Origin: a bacterium HR23
GTDB lineage: Bacteria; Chloroflexota; Dehalococcoidia; Lucifugimonadales; HRBIN23
Direction of reading: 5' to 3'
DNA length: 8,439 bases
Assembly (NCBI GenBank): GCA_002923335.1
Contig: BEHZ01000079.1
Span: 1 to 8,439, forward strand
Shown here: piece by piece, positions 1 to 5,351 of the stretch
How positions within the stretch are numbered: the first letter of the stretch is position 1
Layout: every line of letters begins with the position of its first letter
Notes under the pieces: generated by a model
Told to the model about the DNA's origin: nothing
What the model saw: the letters and a program-made list of their open reading frames with translations, nothing else
Database searches by the model: none
Program-made: the position numbers and the translations under genes

Positions 1-617
1 TTCCGATCTGTTACCGAGAGGTCCGGGTGGAAGGTGTGGAGGTTCCGGTTGTTGATGCCGATGACTTCGGCGCCGGCGCTCAAGGCCCGTTCCAGTTCCG
101 CCTCGGAGTGCACCTCTACCAGACATTGGAGCCATAGCCCCTGGGCCTCCCGAAGGAGCAGCCGCAACGCCTCATTCCCCAGGGCGGAGACGATGAGGAG
201 CACCGCATCGGCCCCGTCGGCCCTGGTCTCGTAAAGTTGATAGGGGTCCAGGATGAAATCCTTGCGCAGGACGGGGATACCCAGGGGGTGCACCGCCTCG
301 GCTACGCGGCGCAGGTCGTCTATGCTCCCCTGGAAGTGGCGGTCGGTGAGCACCGAGATGGCCGACGCCCCGCTCCGGGCGTAGGTTTCCGCCAGGGCGA
401 CGGGGTCCAGGTGGGGGTTGAGGAGGCCTTTGGAGGGGGAGGCCCGTTTCACTTCGGCGATGAGGCGCACCTCCGGCCCCCACAGAGCGCCTGAGAGGTT
501 GAGGGGTGGGGCCAGGTGCGCCACCTGGCGCTCCAGGGCCGAAAGGGGGAGGCGCTCTTTCTGGGCGTCTATCTCTCGGCGCTTCGCCTCCAGGATGGTT
601 TGCAGGATTGTGGGCAT
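1..617 (-). CDS. trpC: Indole-3-glycerol phosphate synthase, C-terminus beyond left edge
   Basis: TrpC closes the indole ring, converting 1-(2-carboxyphenylamino)-1-deoxyribulose 5-phosphate to indole-3-glycerol phosphate in cytosolic tryptophan synthesis. My translation gives 205 residues of an expected 255-270, so about 50-60 C-terminal residues are missing. The (beta/alpha)8-barrel signatures are clear: LIAEVKRASPSKG at residues 53-64 (catalytic Glu55 and Lys57, with the SPS phosphate loop), SVLTDRHFQGS at 88-98, PVLRKDFI at 115-122 (Lys119), LVEVH at 166-170 (Glu168) and IGINNRNL at 186-193. The distal ESGI-type phosphate loop would lie outside the window. The ATG at 617 is preceded by GAGAGG four bases upstream. 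It lies one base after the stop of a 19-codon frame that starts at the trpD stop, which suggests coupled translation. Assignment is near certain from the motifs. Confidence 0.96.
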   Translation of the reverse strand, partial: MPTILQTILEAKRREIDAQKERLPLSALERQVAHLAPPLNLSGALWGPEVRLIAEVKRASPSKGLLNPHLDPVALAETYARSGASAISVLTDRHFQGSIDDLRRVAEAVHPLGIPVLRKDFILDPYQLYETRADGADAVLLIVSALGNEALRLLLREAQGLWLQCLVEVHSEAELERALSAGAEVIGINNRNLHTFHPDLSVTDR

Positions 618-618
618 C

Positions 619-678
619 TTACCTCTCGGTGCTGAGGGGTGCGTGCATCCGTGCCAGGGCCTCCTGCCCCGGGGTCAT
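619..678 (-). CDS. Possible 19-residue leader/bridge ORF between trpD and trpC
   Basis: A short frame starts with an ATG overlapping the trpD stop (ATGA at 678-675) and ends with TAA at 621-619, one base before the trpC ATG. Its translation is MTPGQEALARMHAPLSTER. A strong Shine-Dalgarno sequence, GGAGG, lies seven bases upstream inside the trpD 3' end. The trpC binding site GAGAGG is formed by its last codons. The layout fits a translated mini-cistron that carries ribosomes from trpD to trpC across the 57-nt gap. It has no Trp codons, so it is not a classical attenuation leader. I know of no family for it, and it could be fortuitous. Confidence 0.35.
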   Translation of the reverse strand: MTPGQEALARMHAPLSTER

Positions 679-1697
679 CCCTTGCCCTCCGCCAAGCGCT
701 GGCTCACTTCTACCCATCGCTCTAGCAGAGCCAGGGCCCGACCGCTGTTCACCGCCTCGGCGGCCAGGGCCAGGCCCTCCCGCAGGCTCCGGGCGATGCC
801 ATACACCACCAGCCCGGCGGATGCGTTCAGGAGCACCGCGTCCCGTAGAGGCCCCCGCTCGCCCTGGAGCAGGGAGCGCAGGCGCTGGGCGTTCTCTTTG
901 GCGGTGCCCCCTTTTAGGTCCTCGGGGCGGGCACGGGGAAGGCCTACTTCTTCCGGGACGATGGAGAAGGTGCGCACTCCCGACGCATCTACCTCCCAGA
1001 CACGGGTGGGGGCGCAGAGGGTTATCTCGTCCAGGCCGTCCTCTCCGTGCACGACCCAGGCACGACGCACCCCCAGGAGGCGGAGCACCTGGGCCATCAT
1101 CTCCCCCAGGGAAGGGTCGGCCACGCCCAGCACCTGGAACTGGGCACCGGCGGGGTTGGTCAAGGGCCCCAGGATGTTGAACACGGTGCGCACCCCCAAC
1201 TCCCGGCGGACCGGCCCCGCAAACTTCATGGCGGGGTGGAAAACGGGGGCAAAGCAGAAGCCGATGCCCACCTCCCGGATGCAGTGGGCCACTCCCTGAG
1301 GCCCCAGGTCAATGCGCACCCCGCACGCCTCCAGGAGGTCGGCGCTCCCTGAGGCGCTGGACACCGCCCGGTTACCGTGTTTTGCCACTTTGACGCCCAC
1401 GGCGGAGCAGACCAGGGCAGAGGCGGTGGAGATGTTGAAAGTGCCGGAGCGGTCGCCTCCGGTCCCGCAGGTGTCCAGCAGGGGGAAGGGGACATCCACC
1501 CGCAGGGCCTTGGCCCGCATGGCCTGGGCCATCCCCGCCACCTCTTCCGGCGTCTCCCCCTTCATGCGCAAGGCGACCAGGAAGCCGGCGATTTGGGCCG
1601 GGGTTGCCTGGCCTTCCATAATCATGGCCATAGCCTGGGAGGCTTGGGCCTGGGAGAGGGGGCGGTGAGCCAGCAACTGCTCCAGGAAGGCACGCAT
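675..1697 (-). CDS. trpD: Anthranilate phosphoribosyltransferase
   Basis: TrpD transfers the phosphoribosyl group of PRPP to anthranilate, the second step of the tryptophan branch, in the cytosol. At 340 residues it has the usual family length. Motifs seen, numbered from the ATG at 1697: the PRPP loop DTCGTGGD at 75-82, NIST at 88-91, KHGNRAVSSASGSAD at 106-120, FAPVFHPAMK at 149-158 and GPLTNPA at 177-183. The N-terminal helical domain (about residues 1-65) is intact. A GTG at 1706 in the same frame would add three residues, but GGGGAG lies only one base before it and ten before the ATG, so I prefer the ATG. The gene has its own promoter-like sequence upstream and is followed by trpC after a 57-nt gap. 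No trpE or trpG is upstream; radC takes that place. Function is very secure; the exact start is less so. Confidence 0.97.
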   Translation of the reverse strand: MRAFLEQLLAHRPLSQAQASQAMAMIMEGQATPAQIAGFLVALRMKGETPEEVAGMAQAMRAKALRVDVPFPLLDTCGTGGDRSGTFNISTASALVCSAVGVKVAKHGNRAVSSASGSADLLEACGVRIDLGPQGVAHCIREVGIGFCFAPVFHPAMKFAGPVRRELGVRTVFNILGPLTNPAGAQFQVLGVADPSLGEMMAQVLRLLGVRRAWVVHGEDGLDEITLCAPTRVWEVDASGVRTFSIVPEEVGLPRARPEDLKGGTAKENAQRLRSLLQGERGPLRDAVLLNASAGLVVYGIARSLREGLALAAEAVNSGRALALLERWVEVSQRLAEGKG

Positions 1698-1708
1698 AAA
1701 CAGCACAC

Positions 1709-1722
1709 TCCCCGTGTGGGGA
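1709..1722 (-). promoter_or_regulatory. Small hairpin covering the trpD ribosome binding site
   Basis: On the coding strand TCCCC-ACAC-GGGGA forms a five-pair stem with a four-base loop. The 3' arm contains the GGGGA of the probable trpD Shine-Dalgarno sequence. If transcription starts near 1726, this hairpin would be almost at the 5' end of the message and would partly mask the ribosome site. The pairing is seen directly; a regulatory effect is inference. Confidence 0.35.
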
Positions 1723-1732
1723 CCTTTCCCTC

Positions 1733-1761
1733 ATTGTAAGGGAAGGGCAGGGGCCCCTCAA
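1733..1761 (-). promoter_or_regulatory. Candidate sigma70-type promoter for trpDC
   Basis: On the minus strand TTGAGG (1761-1756) and TACAAT (1738-1733) are separated by exactly 17 bases. They match the TTGACA/TATAAT consensus at 4/6 and 5/6 positions. The predicted transcription start is near 1726, which gives a leader of about 30 nt before the ATG at 1697. It is the best promoter-like match I found in the window. Its place between the radC stop and trpD makes sense as a separate start for the tryptophan genes. Confidence 0.55.
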
Positions 1762-1778
1762 GCGCCGAAGCCCTGCCC
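1745..1778 (-). terminator. 8-bp inverted repeat after radC: weak terminator or operator
   Basis: GGGCAGGG and CCCTGCCC form perfect 8-base arms (1771-1778 and 1745-1752) around an 18-base loop, beginning five bases after the radC stop. The following coding-strand sequence TTCCCTTACAAT has only short T runs, so intrinsic termination would be weak. The loop contains the -35 hexamer of the trpD promoter and the proximal arm lies in its spacer. An operator for tryptophan control is therefore an equally good reading. The structure is seen; its role is undecided. Confidence 0.4.
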
Positions 1779-1782
1779 CGGT

Positions 1783-2496
1783 CTAAAAGCCCAGCCCCTG
1801 GGCCTTGAGGCTCACCCATTGCCCCTTGCCCACAACGATGTGGTCCAGGACCTCAATGTCCAGCAGACGGCCTGCCGAGACCAGGCGGCGGGTGGTTTCC
1901 ACGTCGTCGGCGCTCGGGGTGGGGTCGCCCGAGGGGTGGTTGTGCACGACGATAATGGAGGGGCAGGTATGGCGCACCGCCTCCCGGAAGACCTCGGCGG
2001 GGCGCACCAGAGCAGTGTTCACGTTCCCCCGGTAGACTTCGTGCACCCCCAGCACCTGGTTACGGGTGTTCAGAAGCACCACCCGCAGGCTCTCCTGGGG
2101 CAGGAGGGACATATCCGCCATGACCAGGGAGACCACATCCTGAGGGCCACGGATGGCGGGGCGTTCCTCGGGAGGAAGGGAGAGGAGGCGCTTGCCCAAC
2201 TCCAGCGCTGCGTGCACCTGGGCGGCCTTGGCCAGGCCCAGCCCTTTCACCCGCTCCAACTCGGCGAAGGAGGCGCTGGCCAGTCCCCCCAACCCCCCAA
2301 AGGTAGCCAGCAGGCGCTGGGCCAGGGCCAGTGCGCTTTCTCCCGCCTGGCCGGTGCGCAAAAGGATGGCCAACAGTTCGGCATGGCTGAGGGCCCCCGG
2401 CCCCATACTGCGCAGGCGTTCCCGAGGGCGCTCGGCAACGGGCAGGTCGTGAATGCGGGGTGGGCCGGGGCCTTTGCCTTGGGCAGGGGATGCCAT
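1783..2496 (-). CDS. radC: RadC family JAB/JAMM-domain protein
   Basis: RadC proteins carry an MPN/JAMM fold resembling zinc-dependent isopeptidases. Their biochemical role is unresolved, and the old link to DNA repair rests on a mis-mapped E. coli allele. The product is 237 residues, a normal length. The N-terminal part has the ERPRERL and [14 protein letters not shown] blocks. A helix-hairpin-helix-like segment ([21 protein letters not shown]) follows at about 83-103. The JAMM core is HNHPSGD at 185-191, followed by TPSADD, with Glu135 as the likely upstream acidic partner. The DHIVVG strand near the end is also typical. The frame is open further upstream to 2559, but GGAGG five bases before the ATG at 2496, and the usual family N-terminus after it, decide the start. 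It lies 98 nt after the DUF11 pilin gene on the same strand. Confidence 0.95.
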   Translation of the reverse strand: MASPAQGKGPGPPRIHDLPVAERPRERLRSMGPGALSHAELLAILLRTGQAGESALALAQRLLATFGGLGGLASASFAELERVKGLGLAKAAQVHAALELGKRLLSLPPEERPAIRGPQDVVSLVMADMSLLPQESLRVVLLNTRNQVLGVHEVYRGNVNTALVRPAEVFREAVRHTCPSIIVVHNHPSGDPTPSADDVETTRRLVSAGRLLDIEVLDHIVVGKGQWVSLKAQGLGF

Positions 2497-2594
2497 GTCT
2501 GCCTCCCACAGGGAAAGGATAAACACCCCGCTTCTCCAACGCAACAGCCAAGGCCTCATCCCTGGGCATCGTTACGAGGGTGCAGGGGGCGCCT

Positions 2595-3854
2595 TTAGCG
2601 GGAGAGTTCCCAGTGGGTTGTAACGGGGCCATCCGGTGCGAGCCATACCTCCCGGAAGTGGGTGCTCTCCCCATCGGTGGCGGTGATGTGGAAGACCGCT
2701 ATCACCTGCACACGGGCGGTGGGCCATACCGCTACAGGGGTAGGGAACTCATTGAAGGTGAGTTGCGCCTCGTTCCAGTAGTCGCCGGGCGGCGCAGTTG
2801 CCCTGGCCTGGAAGAAGATGACCTTGCTCTCCCCCGGCTGGAGGCGCTTCTTGGGGGAGAAGGTCCAGTCCAGGCGTTCCCCTCCCTGCACCCGGGTAAT
2901 AGAGGGGTCGGCGGTGGTGAGGTCGCCCCCCGTGGAGCCGGCTATGTAGGTAAAACCCGGCGGCAAGAAGTCCCGCACCCGCCCCAGGTTCACCGCCACC
3001 GAGCCGATGTTGCGCACCCTGAGGGTATAGGTTACCACCCCTCCCGCGTGCACCACCACCTCATAGGCAGGGGGCTGGGTGGCGGTGGAGGCGTCTTTAG
3101 AGAGGGCGACGGCCGGCCCGGCACACAGGTCGTTGGCCGGCGAGCCCACACGGATACCGGCGGTCTTTCCACTGCTGGTGCGATAGCCGGCCGGGTCTAC
3201 CCACGCTTCGTTGCAGTAGTTTCCTGTCCCCACGCTGGCCTGGGCGGAGAACATGAGGGTTGTGGTGGCGCCGGGGAGCAGGCGTATCCCCTGCCCGCTC
3301 AGGTCCCAGGTGAGAACACCGTCGTCCAGCGTGGGGTCATGGGTGGTCAGGCCACGGGTGGAGCCGGGCACATAGGTGAAGCCGGGGGGCAGAGCATCGT
3401 GGACGCTGTCCAGGGGGCTTTCCTGCCTCCCACGGTTCTGCACCGTGATGGTGTAGGTGTAGGTGGTGGGCGTATTGGGTGGGGCAGAGGTGGGGGTAAC
3501 CCCTTTGCTGGCTGGAAGCCGGGGGCGGCTGTCGGCCCCAGGGGGAGGTGGGGGGCCAAGGGGCTCCGCCGGCCGACGCACCGACACCGAGACCGCTCGG
3601 CCGTTGAGGGTCAGGGTGTAGGTGTCTGGGGCGCCCTGAGGGATGCTGTCGGCATAGCCTGGCTCGTGCCGCAGACGGTAGAAGGCGTGCTCGCCCCCGC
3701 CCAGGACCGCATACTGACTTTGGGCGGTGCGGGCCTTCATGGCGGAATCCCGTGCCAGGGTGGTGGCCAGGGCCAGGAGGGCGCTCACCAAGGGCACTGC
3801 CAGGGCCATAAAGGCCAACACCAGGACCAGCACAGCCCCGCGTTCCCCCTTCAC
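2595..3854 (-). CDS. PilX/GspK-like minor pilin with two DUF11-type repeats
   Basis: This 419-residue protein is probably a pilus or pseudopilus tip subunit exposed at the surface. Residues 1-35 form a basic start plus one hydrophobic helix of the form ERG-AVLVLVLAFMAL. This resembles the PilX/GspK class N-terminus, in which the usual Glu at +5 of the mature pilin is absent. A Pro-rich linker follows at about 97-130. Two DUF11-like beta-sandwich repeats come next, at about 128-245 and 264-388, marked by LPPGFTYVPGST (155-166) and LPPGFTYIAGST (297-308) and by paired NEAWV and NEAQL strands. Cys214 and Cys244 flank the end of repeat one and could form a disulfide. The gene starts with GTG, overlapping the upstream pilW-like stop as GTGA, so translation is probably coupled. 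Position in an I-J-K-like order supports the tip role. DUF11 identity is from pattern recognition, and adhesion is inference. Confidence 0.8.
   Translation of the reverse strand: MKGERGAVLVLVLAFMALAVPLVSALLALATTLARDSAMKARTAQSQYAVLGGGEHAFYRLRHEPGYADSIPQGAPDTYTLTLNGRAVSVSVRRPAEPLGPPPPPGADSRPRLPASKGVTPTSAPPNTPTTYTYTITVQNRGRQESPLDSVHDALPPGFTYVPGSTRGLTTHDPTLDDGVLTWDLSGQGIRLLPGATTTLMFSAQASVGTGNYCNEAWVDPAGYRTSSGKTAGIRVGSPANDLCAGPAVALSKDASTATQPPAYEVVVHAGGVVTYTLRVRNIGSVAVNLGRVRDFLPPGFTYIAGSTGGDLTTADPSITRVQGGERLDWTFSPKKRLQPGESKVIFFQARATAPPGDYWNEAQLTFNEFPTPVAVWPTARVQVIAVFHITATDGESTHFREVWLAPDGPVTTHWELSR
2931..2972 (-). repeat. DUF11 repeat core, second copy
   Basis: This encodes DFLPPGFTYIAGST, the core beta-strand block of the second DUF11-like domain. 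It is recognisably related at DNA level to the block at 3357-3398, which indicates an internal duplication within the gene. Confidence 0.7.
3357..3398 (-). repeat. DUF11 repeat core, first copy
   Basis: This encodes DALPPGFTYVPGST, the core of the first DUF11-like domain. It matches the second copy (2931-2972) at 11 of 14 residues, and a Leu-Thr-Thr and Asp-Pro track follows in both. Confidence 0.7.
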
Positions 3855-4363
3855 CGCAGGCCCCGCAGATAGGTTTGGAGAGTGCCCTCCCGCTCATCGC
3901 CGTGGGGTGTGCGCACCCGCAGGGAGAAGGTCAGCACCTTTCCCGACAGGGAAAAGCCCCCTCCCGTTACCTGAGAGGCCAGGACGGTCTGCACGCCTCC
4001 GGCCTCCCGCACCAGGGTGCCCCCGGAAAGGGAATAGGTTACGGCGTGGAGGGTGCCCGTGCGGTCCGTCCAGGTGAGGGTAACACTCTGGGCAGGGGGT
4101 GCCCCGTTCACAAGGGTGAGGGAGTGGGCGTTCAGGGCGTCTTGGGCGAACCAACCGAAGGCCTGGCGCATCTGGCGGGTCGCCTCCGTCTGCCCCTGCC
4201 AGGTGCGCTGAAGGGAGAGGGCGTGGAAGATGGCTTGCCCCACCATTCCCACCGCCAAGGTGGAGATGCCCACTGCCACTACCACCTCGGCCAGGGCAGT
4301 GCCCCCCGCCCCGGCCCATAGAGCGGTGAGGGCTTCCCAGAGGTGGCATCGTCTTCCGGCCAT
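3851..4363 (-). CDS. PilW/GspJ-like minor prepilin
   Basis: A 170-residue prepilin, likely a minor pilin of the initiating tip complex. A type III signal is seen at residues 20-46: GG-TALAEVVVAVGISTLAVGM. Predicted prepilin-peptidase cleavage is after Gly21, with Glu at +5 of the mature protein, followed by the hydrophobic N-terminal helix. The leader of 21 residues is longer than the usual 6-10, and Thr rather than Phe stands at +1. The C-terminal two thirds is Thr/Ser/Gly-rich beta-strand sequence (SVTLTWTDRTG, VTYSLSGGTLV) of the kind seen in PilW/GspJ heads. The ATG at 4363 has AGGGG five bases upstream, and that site includes the stop codon of the preceding pilV-like gene. Its stop overlaps the next start as GTGA. 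I assign the J/PilW class mainly from length, gene order and head composition. Confidence 0.78.
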   Translation of the reverse strand: MAGRRCHLWEALTALWAGAGGTALAEVVVAVGISTLAVGMVGQAIFHALSLQRTWQGQTEATRQMRQAFGWFAQDALNAHSLTLVNGAPPAQSVTLTWTDRTGTLHAVTYSLSGGTLVREAGGVQTVLASQVTGGGFSLSGKVLTFSLRVRTPHGDEREGTLQTYLRGLR

Positions 4364-4371
4364 GCGCGCCC

Positions 4372-4734
4372 CTAGGGTTGGGAGCGGAGGGTCTCCAGTG
4401 TGAACACTGCACGGTCCTCGTAGTCTACCCGAACCACCACCCGCTCCAGGCGAGGGTCGCCGGGCACATAGACCTCCGCCGTGGCGACGACGGTATAGCC
4501 TGGGGGGGTCTCTATGGGGGGATAGGTGGCAGGCGGGGGGAGATAAGGGGTAGAGAAGGTATACTCCATCTGGGAGCGGGCCACCCGCTCCGCTATGGCC
4601 TGCCGTTCCAAGCGGGCGCCAGAGGAGCGCAGGGTAGAGACCCCTGCCAGCACCGCCGTGCCGAGCATGGCGAACACCATCACGGCGATAACCGTCTCGG
4701 CCAGGATGGCGCCCGCCTGGTCTTTCCCGGACAT
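4372..4734 (-). CDS. PilV/GspI-like minor prepilin
   Basis: A 120-residue prepilin, first gene of the minus-strand pilus block. The leader is MSGKDQAG, with cleavage predicted after Gly8. The mature protein begins AILAETVIAVMVFAMLG, with the conserved Glu at +5 and a hydrophobic helix to about residue 30. A Pro/Tyr-rich stretch (about 63-80) is followed by short beta-strand sequence ending at residue 120, a typical size for PilV/GspI. GAGGGG just upstream of the ATG at 4734 is a good ribosome site. Eight bases separate its stop from the PilW-like start, so the two are certainly co-transcribed. It is divergent from the LuxR-type gene across 224 bp. The prepilin call is firm; the I/PilV subclass is likely from size and order. 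Confidence 0.82.
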   Translation of the reverse strand: MSGKDQAGAILAETVIAVMVFAMLGTAVLAGVSTLRSSGARLERQAIAERVARSQMEYTFSTPYLPPPATYPPIETPPGYTVVATAEVYVPGDPRLERVVVRVDYEDRAVFTLETLRSQP

Positions 4735-4780
4735 CCCTTCCCCTCTACGCCCATCCTATCACCCGCCGTCTGCCTGCGCA

Positions 4781-4806
4781 TCGTCCAATAGTCCCAGGAC
4801 GGACGA
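4781..4806. promoter_or_regulatory. Nested 26-bp dyad, candidate operator
   Basis: TCGTCC (4781-4786) and GGACGA (4801-4806) are perfect inverted arms. Between them GTCC (4791-4794) and GGAC (4797-4800) form an inner palindrome separated by CA. The spacing is close to that of sites bound by dimeric LuxR-type helix-turn-helix proteins, and a gene for one begins 152 bp downstream. As RNA it could instead fold as a short bulged hairpin. The dyad is seen; binding is inference. Confidence 0.35.
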
Positions 4807-4822
4807 AGGGCTATGCCTGGGG

Positions 4823-4850
4823 CCCTCTGGGGGAACTTCTCTCCCTCTGG
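4823..4850 (+). repeat. Direct repeat CCCTCTGG, 20-bp spacing
   Basis: Two identical 8-mers at 4823-4830 and 4843-4850 are offset by exactly 20 bp, about two helical turns, so both would face the same side of the DNA. The shorter CCCTCT core recurs inverted at 4902-4907. This is a possible regulator site pair in the divergent control region. Confidence 0.35.
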
Positions 4851-4958
4851 CCGGTCAGCCCAAGGAAGATTTCAAGACCTCCAAACCCTTTTCACACCAA
4901 TAGAGGGTTAGGATGGGGGCAAAAGAACAGGCCAAGCGGTGGTGGAAGGAGACAGGCC

Positions 4959-5306
4959 ATGGCGACTGCAGGCGCCCTGCGCTCCAACCGACGGATGAGC
5001 CTCCCCGTAGAAGGGGACCTTGCCCAGGAGTGCCCCCTGAGCATAGTCCACATCAACGGGGGGGTAGTAATTCGGCCCCGGCAGGGGGCCCGGGTGCCGG
5101 CCGATGTGCGCCCCCTGACCCCACGGGAGCGGGAGGTGCTGGCTTTGGTGGCCGAGGGCTACTCCAACAAGCGTATCGCCGGCCGTTTGGGGATCTCGGA
5201 GCGCACCGTCAAGCAACACCTCACCTGGATTATGACCAAACTCCAGGCCAGCGACCGCACCCATGCGGTGGTAACCGCTGTGCGCTTGGGCTGGTTGGCC
5301 ATTTAG
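4959..5306 (+). CDS. Stand-alone LuxR/GerE-type helix-turn-helix regulator
   Basis: A 115-residue predicted DNA-binding transcription factor. Residues 53-113 form a complete LuxR C-terminal (GerE) domain: LTPREREVLALVAEGYSNKRIAGRLGIS, then the recognition helix ERTVKQHLTWIMTKL and the closing helix with SDRTHAVVTAVRLGW. The first 50 residues contain no receiver or autoinducer-binding domain and match no sensory module I recognise, so any signal input is unclear. The ATG at 4959 has GGAG seven bases before it; the ATG at 4995 is a less likely start. It is the first gene of the plus-strand arm, 45 nt before the unknown gene, and divergent from the minor pilins. This makes it the likely local regulator of the pilus locus. 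The domain call is very secure; the target is inferred from position. Confidence 0.92.
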   Translation: MATAGALRSNRRMSLPVEGDLAQECPLSIVHINGGVVIRPRQGARVPADVRPLTPREREVLALVAEGYSNKRIAGRLGISERTVKQHLTWIMTKLQASDRTHAVVTAVRLGWLAI

Positions 5307-5351
5307 CAAACGGGCGATGTATCCATAGCCGAGGCACGCAGGAGGCGACAG

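Larger units (their letters stand above)
4735..4958. promoter_or_regulatory. Divergent intergenic region between the two pilus arms
   Basis: This 224-bp region must hold the start signals for the minus-strand minor pilins, and probably those for the plus-strand luxR-unknown-pilB-pilC block. I found no convincing -35/-10 pair in either direction. It does hold a 26-bp dyad (4781-4806), a direct repeat CCCTCTGG (4823 and 4843) and an inverted pair TAGGATGGG (4909-4917) and CCCATCCTA (4750-4758). It is the least G+C-rich part of the window around 4861-4910. GGAG, seven bases before the ATG at 4959, sets the plus-strand start. Confidence 0.5.

Noticed and set aside
418..1299. Long plus-strand open frame opposite trpC and trpD
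   Set aside because: Arg/Ser/Pro-rich low-information protein lying opposite two conserved enzymes; no ribosome site worth noting.
1707..1782. Tryptophan attenuator leader peptide upstream of trpD
   Set aside because: No short frame with tandem TGG codons and no terminator/antiterminator pair with a T run is present.
2497..2559. Upstream extension of radC to 2559
   Set aside because: The extra 21 residues match nothing in the family, and GGAGG with ideal spacing marks the ATG at 2496.
2497..2594. Possible promoter for radC (TTGCGT, 16 bases, TTATCC)
   Set aside because: The -10 match is poor and the region is short; read-through from the pilin genes is equally plausible.
2580..3872. A 430-codon plus-strand open frame antisense to the DUF11 pilin gene
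   Set aside because: Its product is Gly/Arg/His-rich with no domain pattern, and it mirrors a well-supported gene. It is an antisense shadow caused by high G+C third positions.
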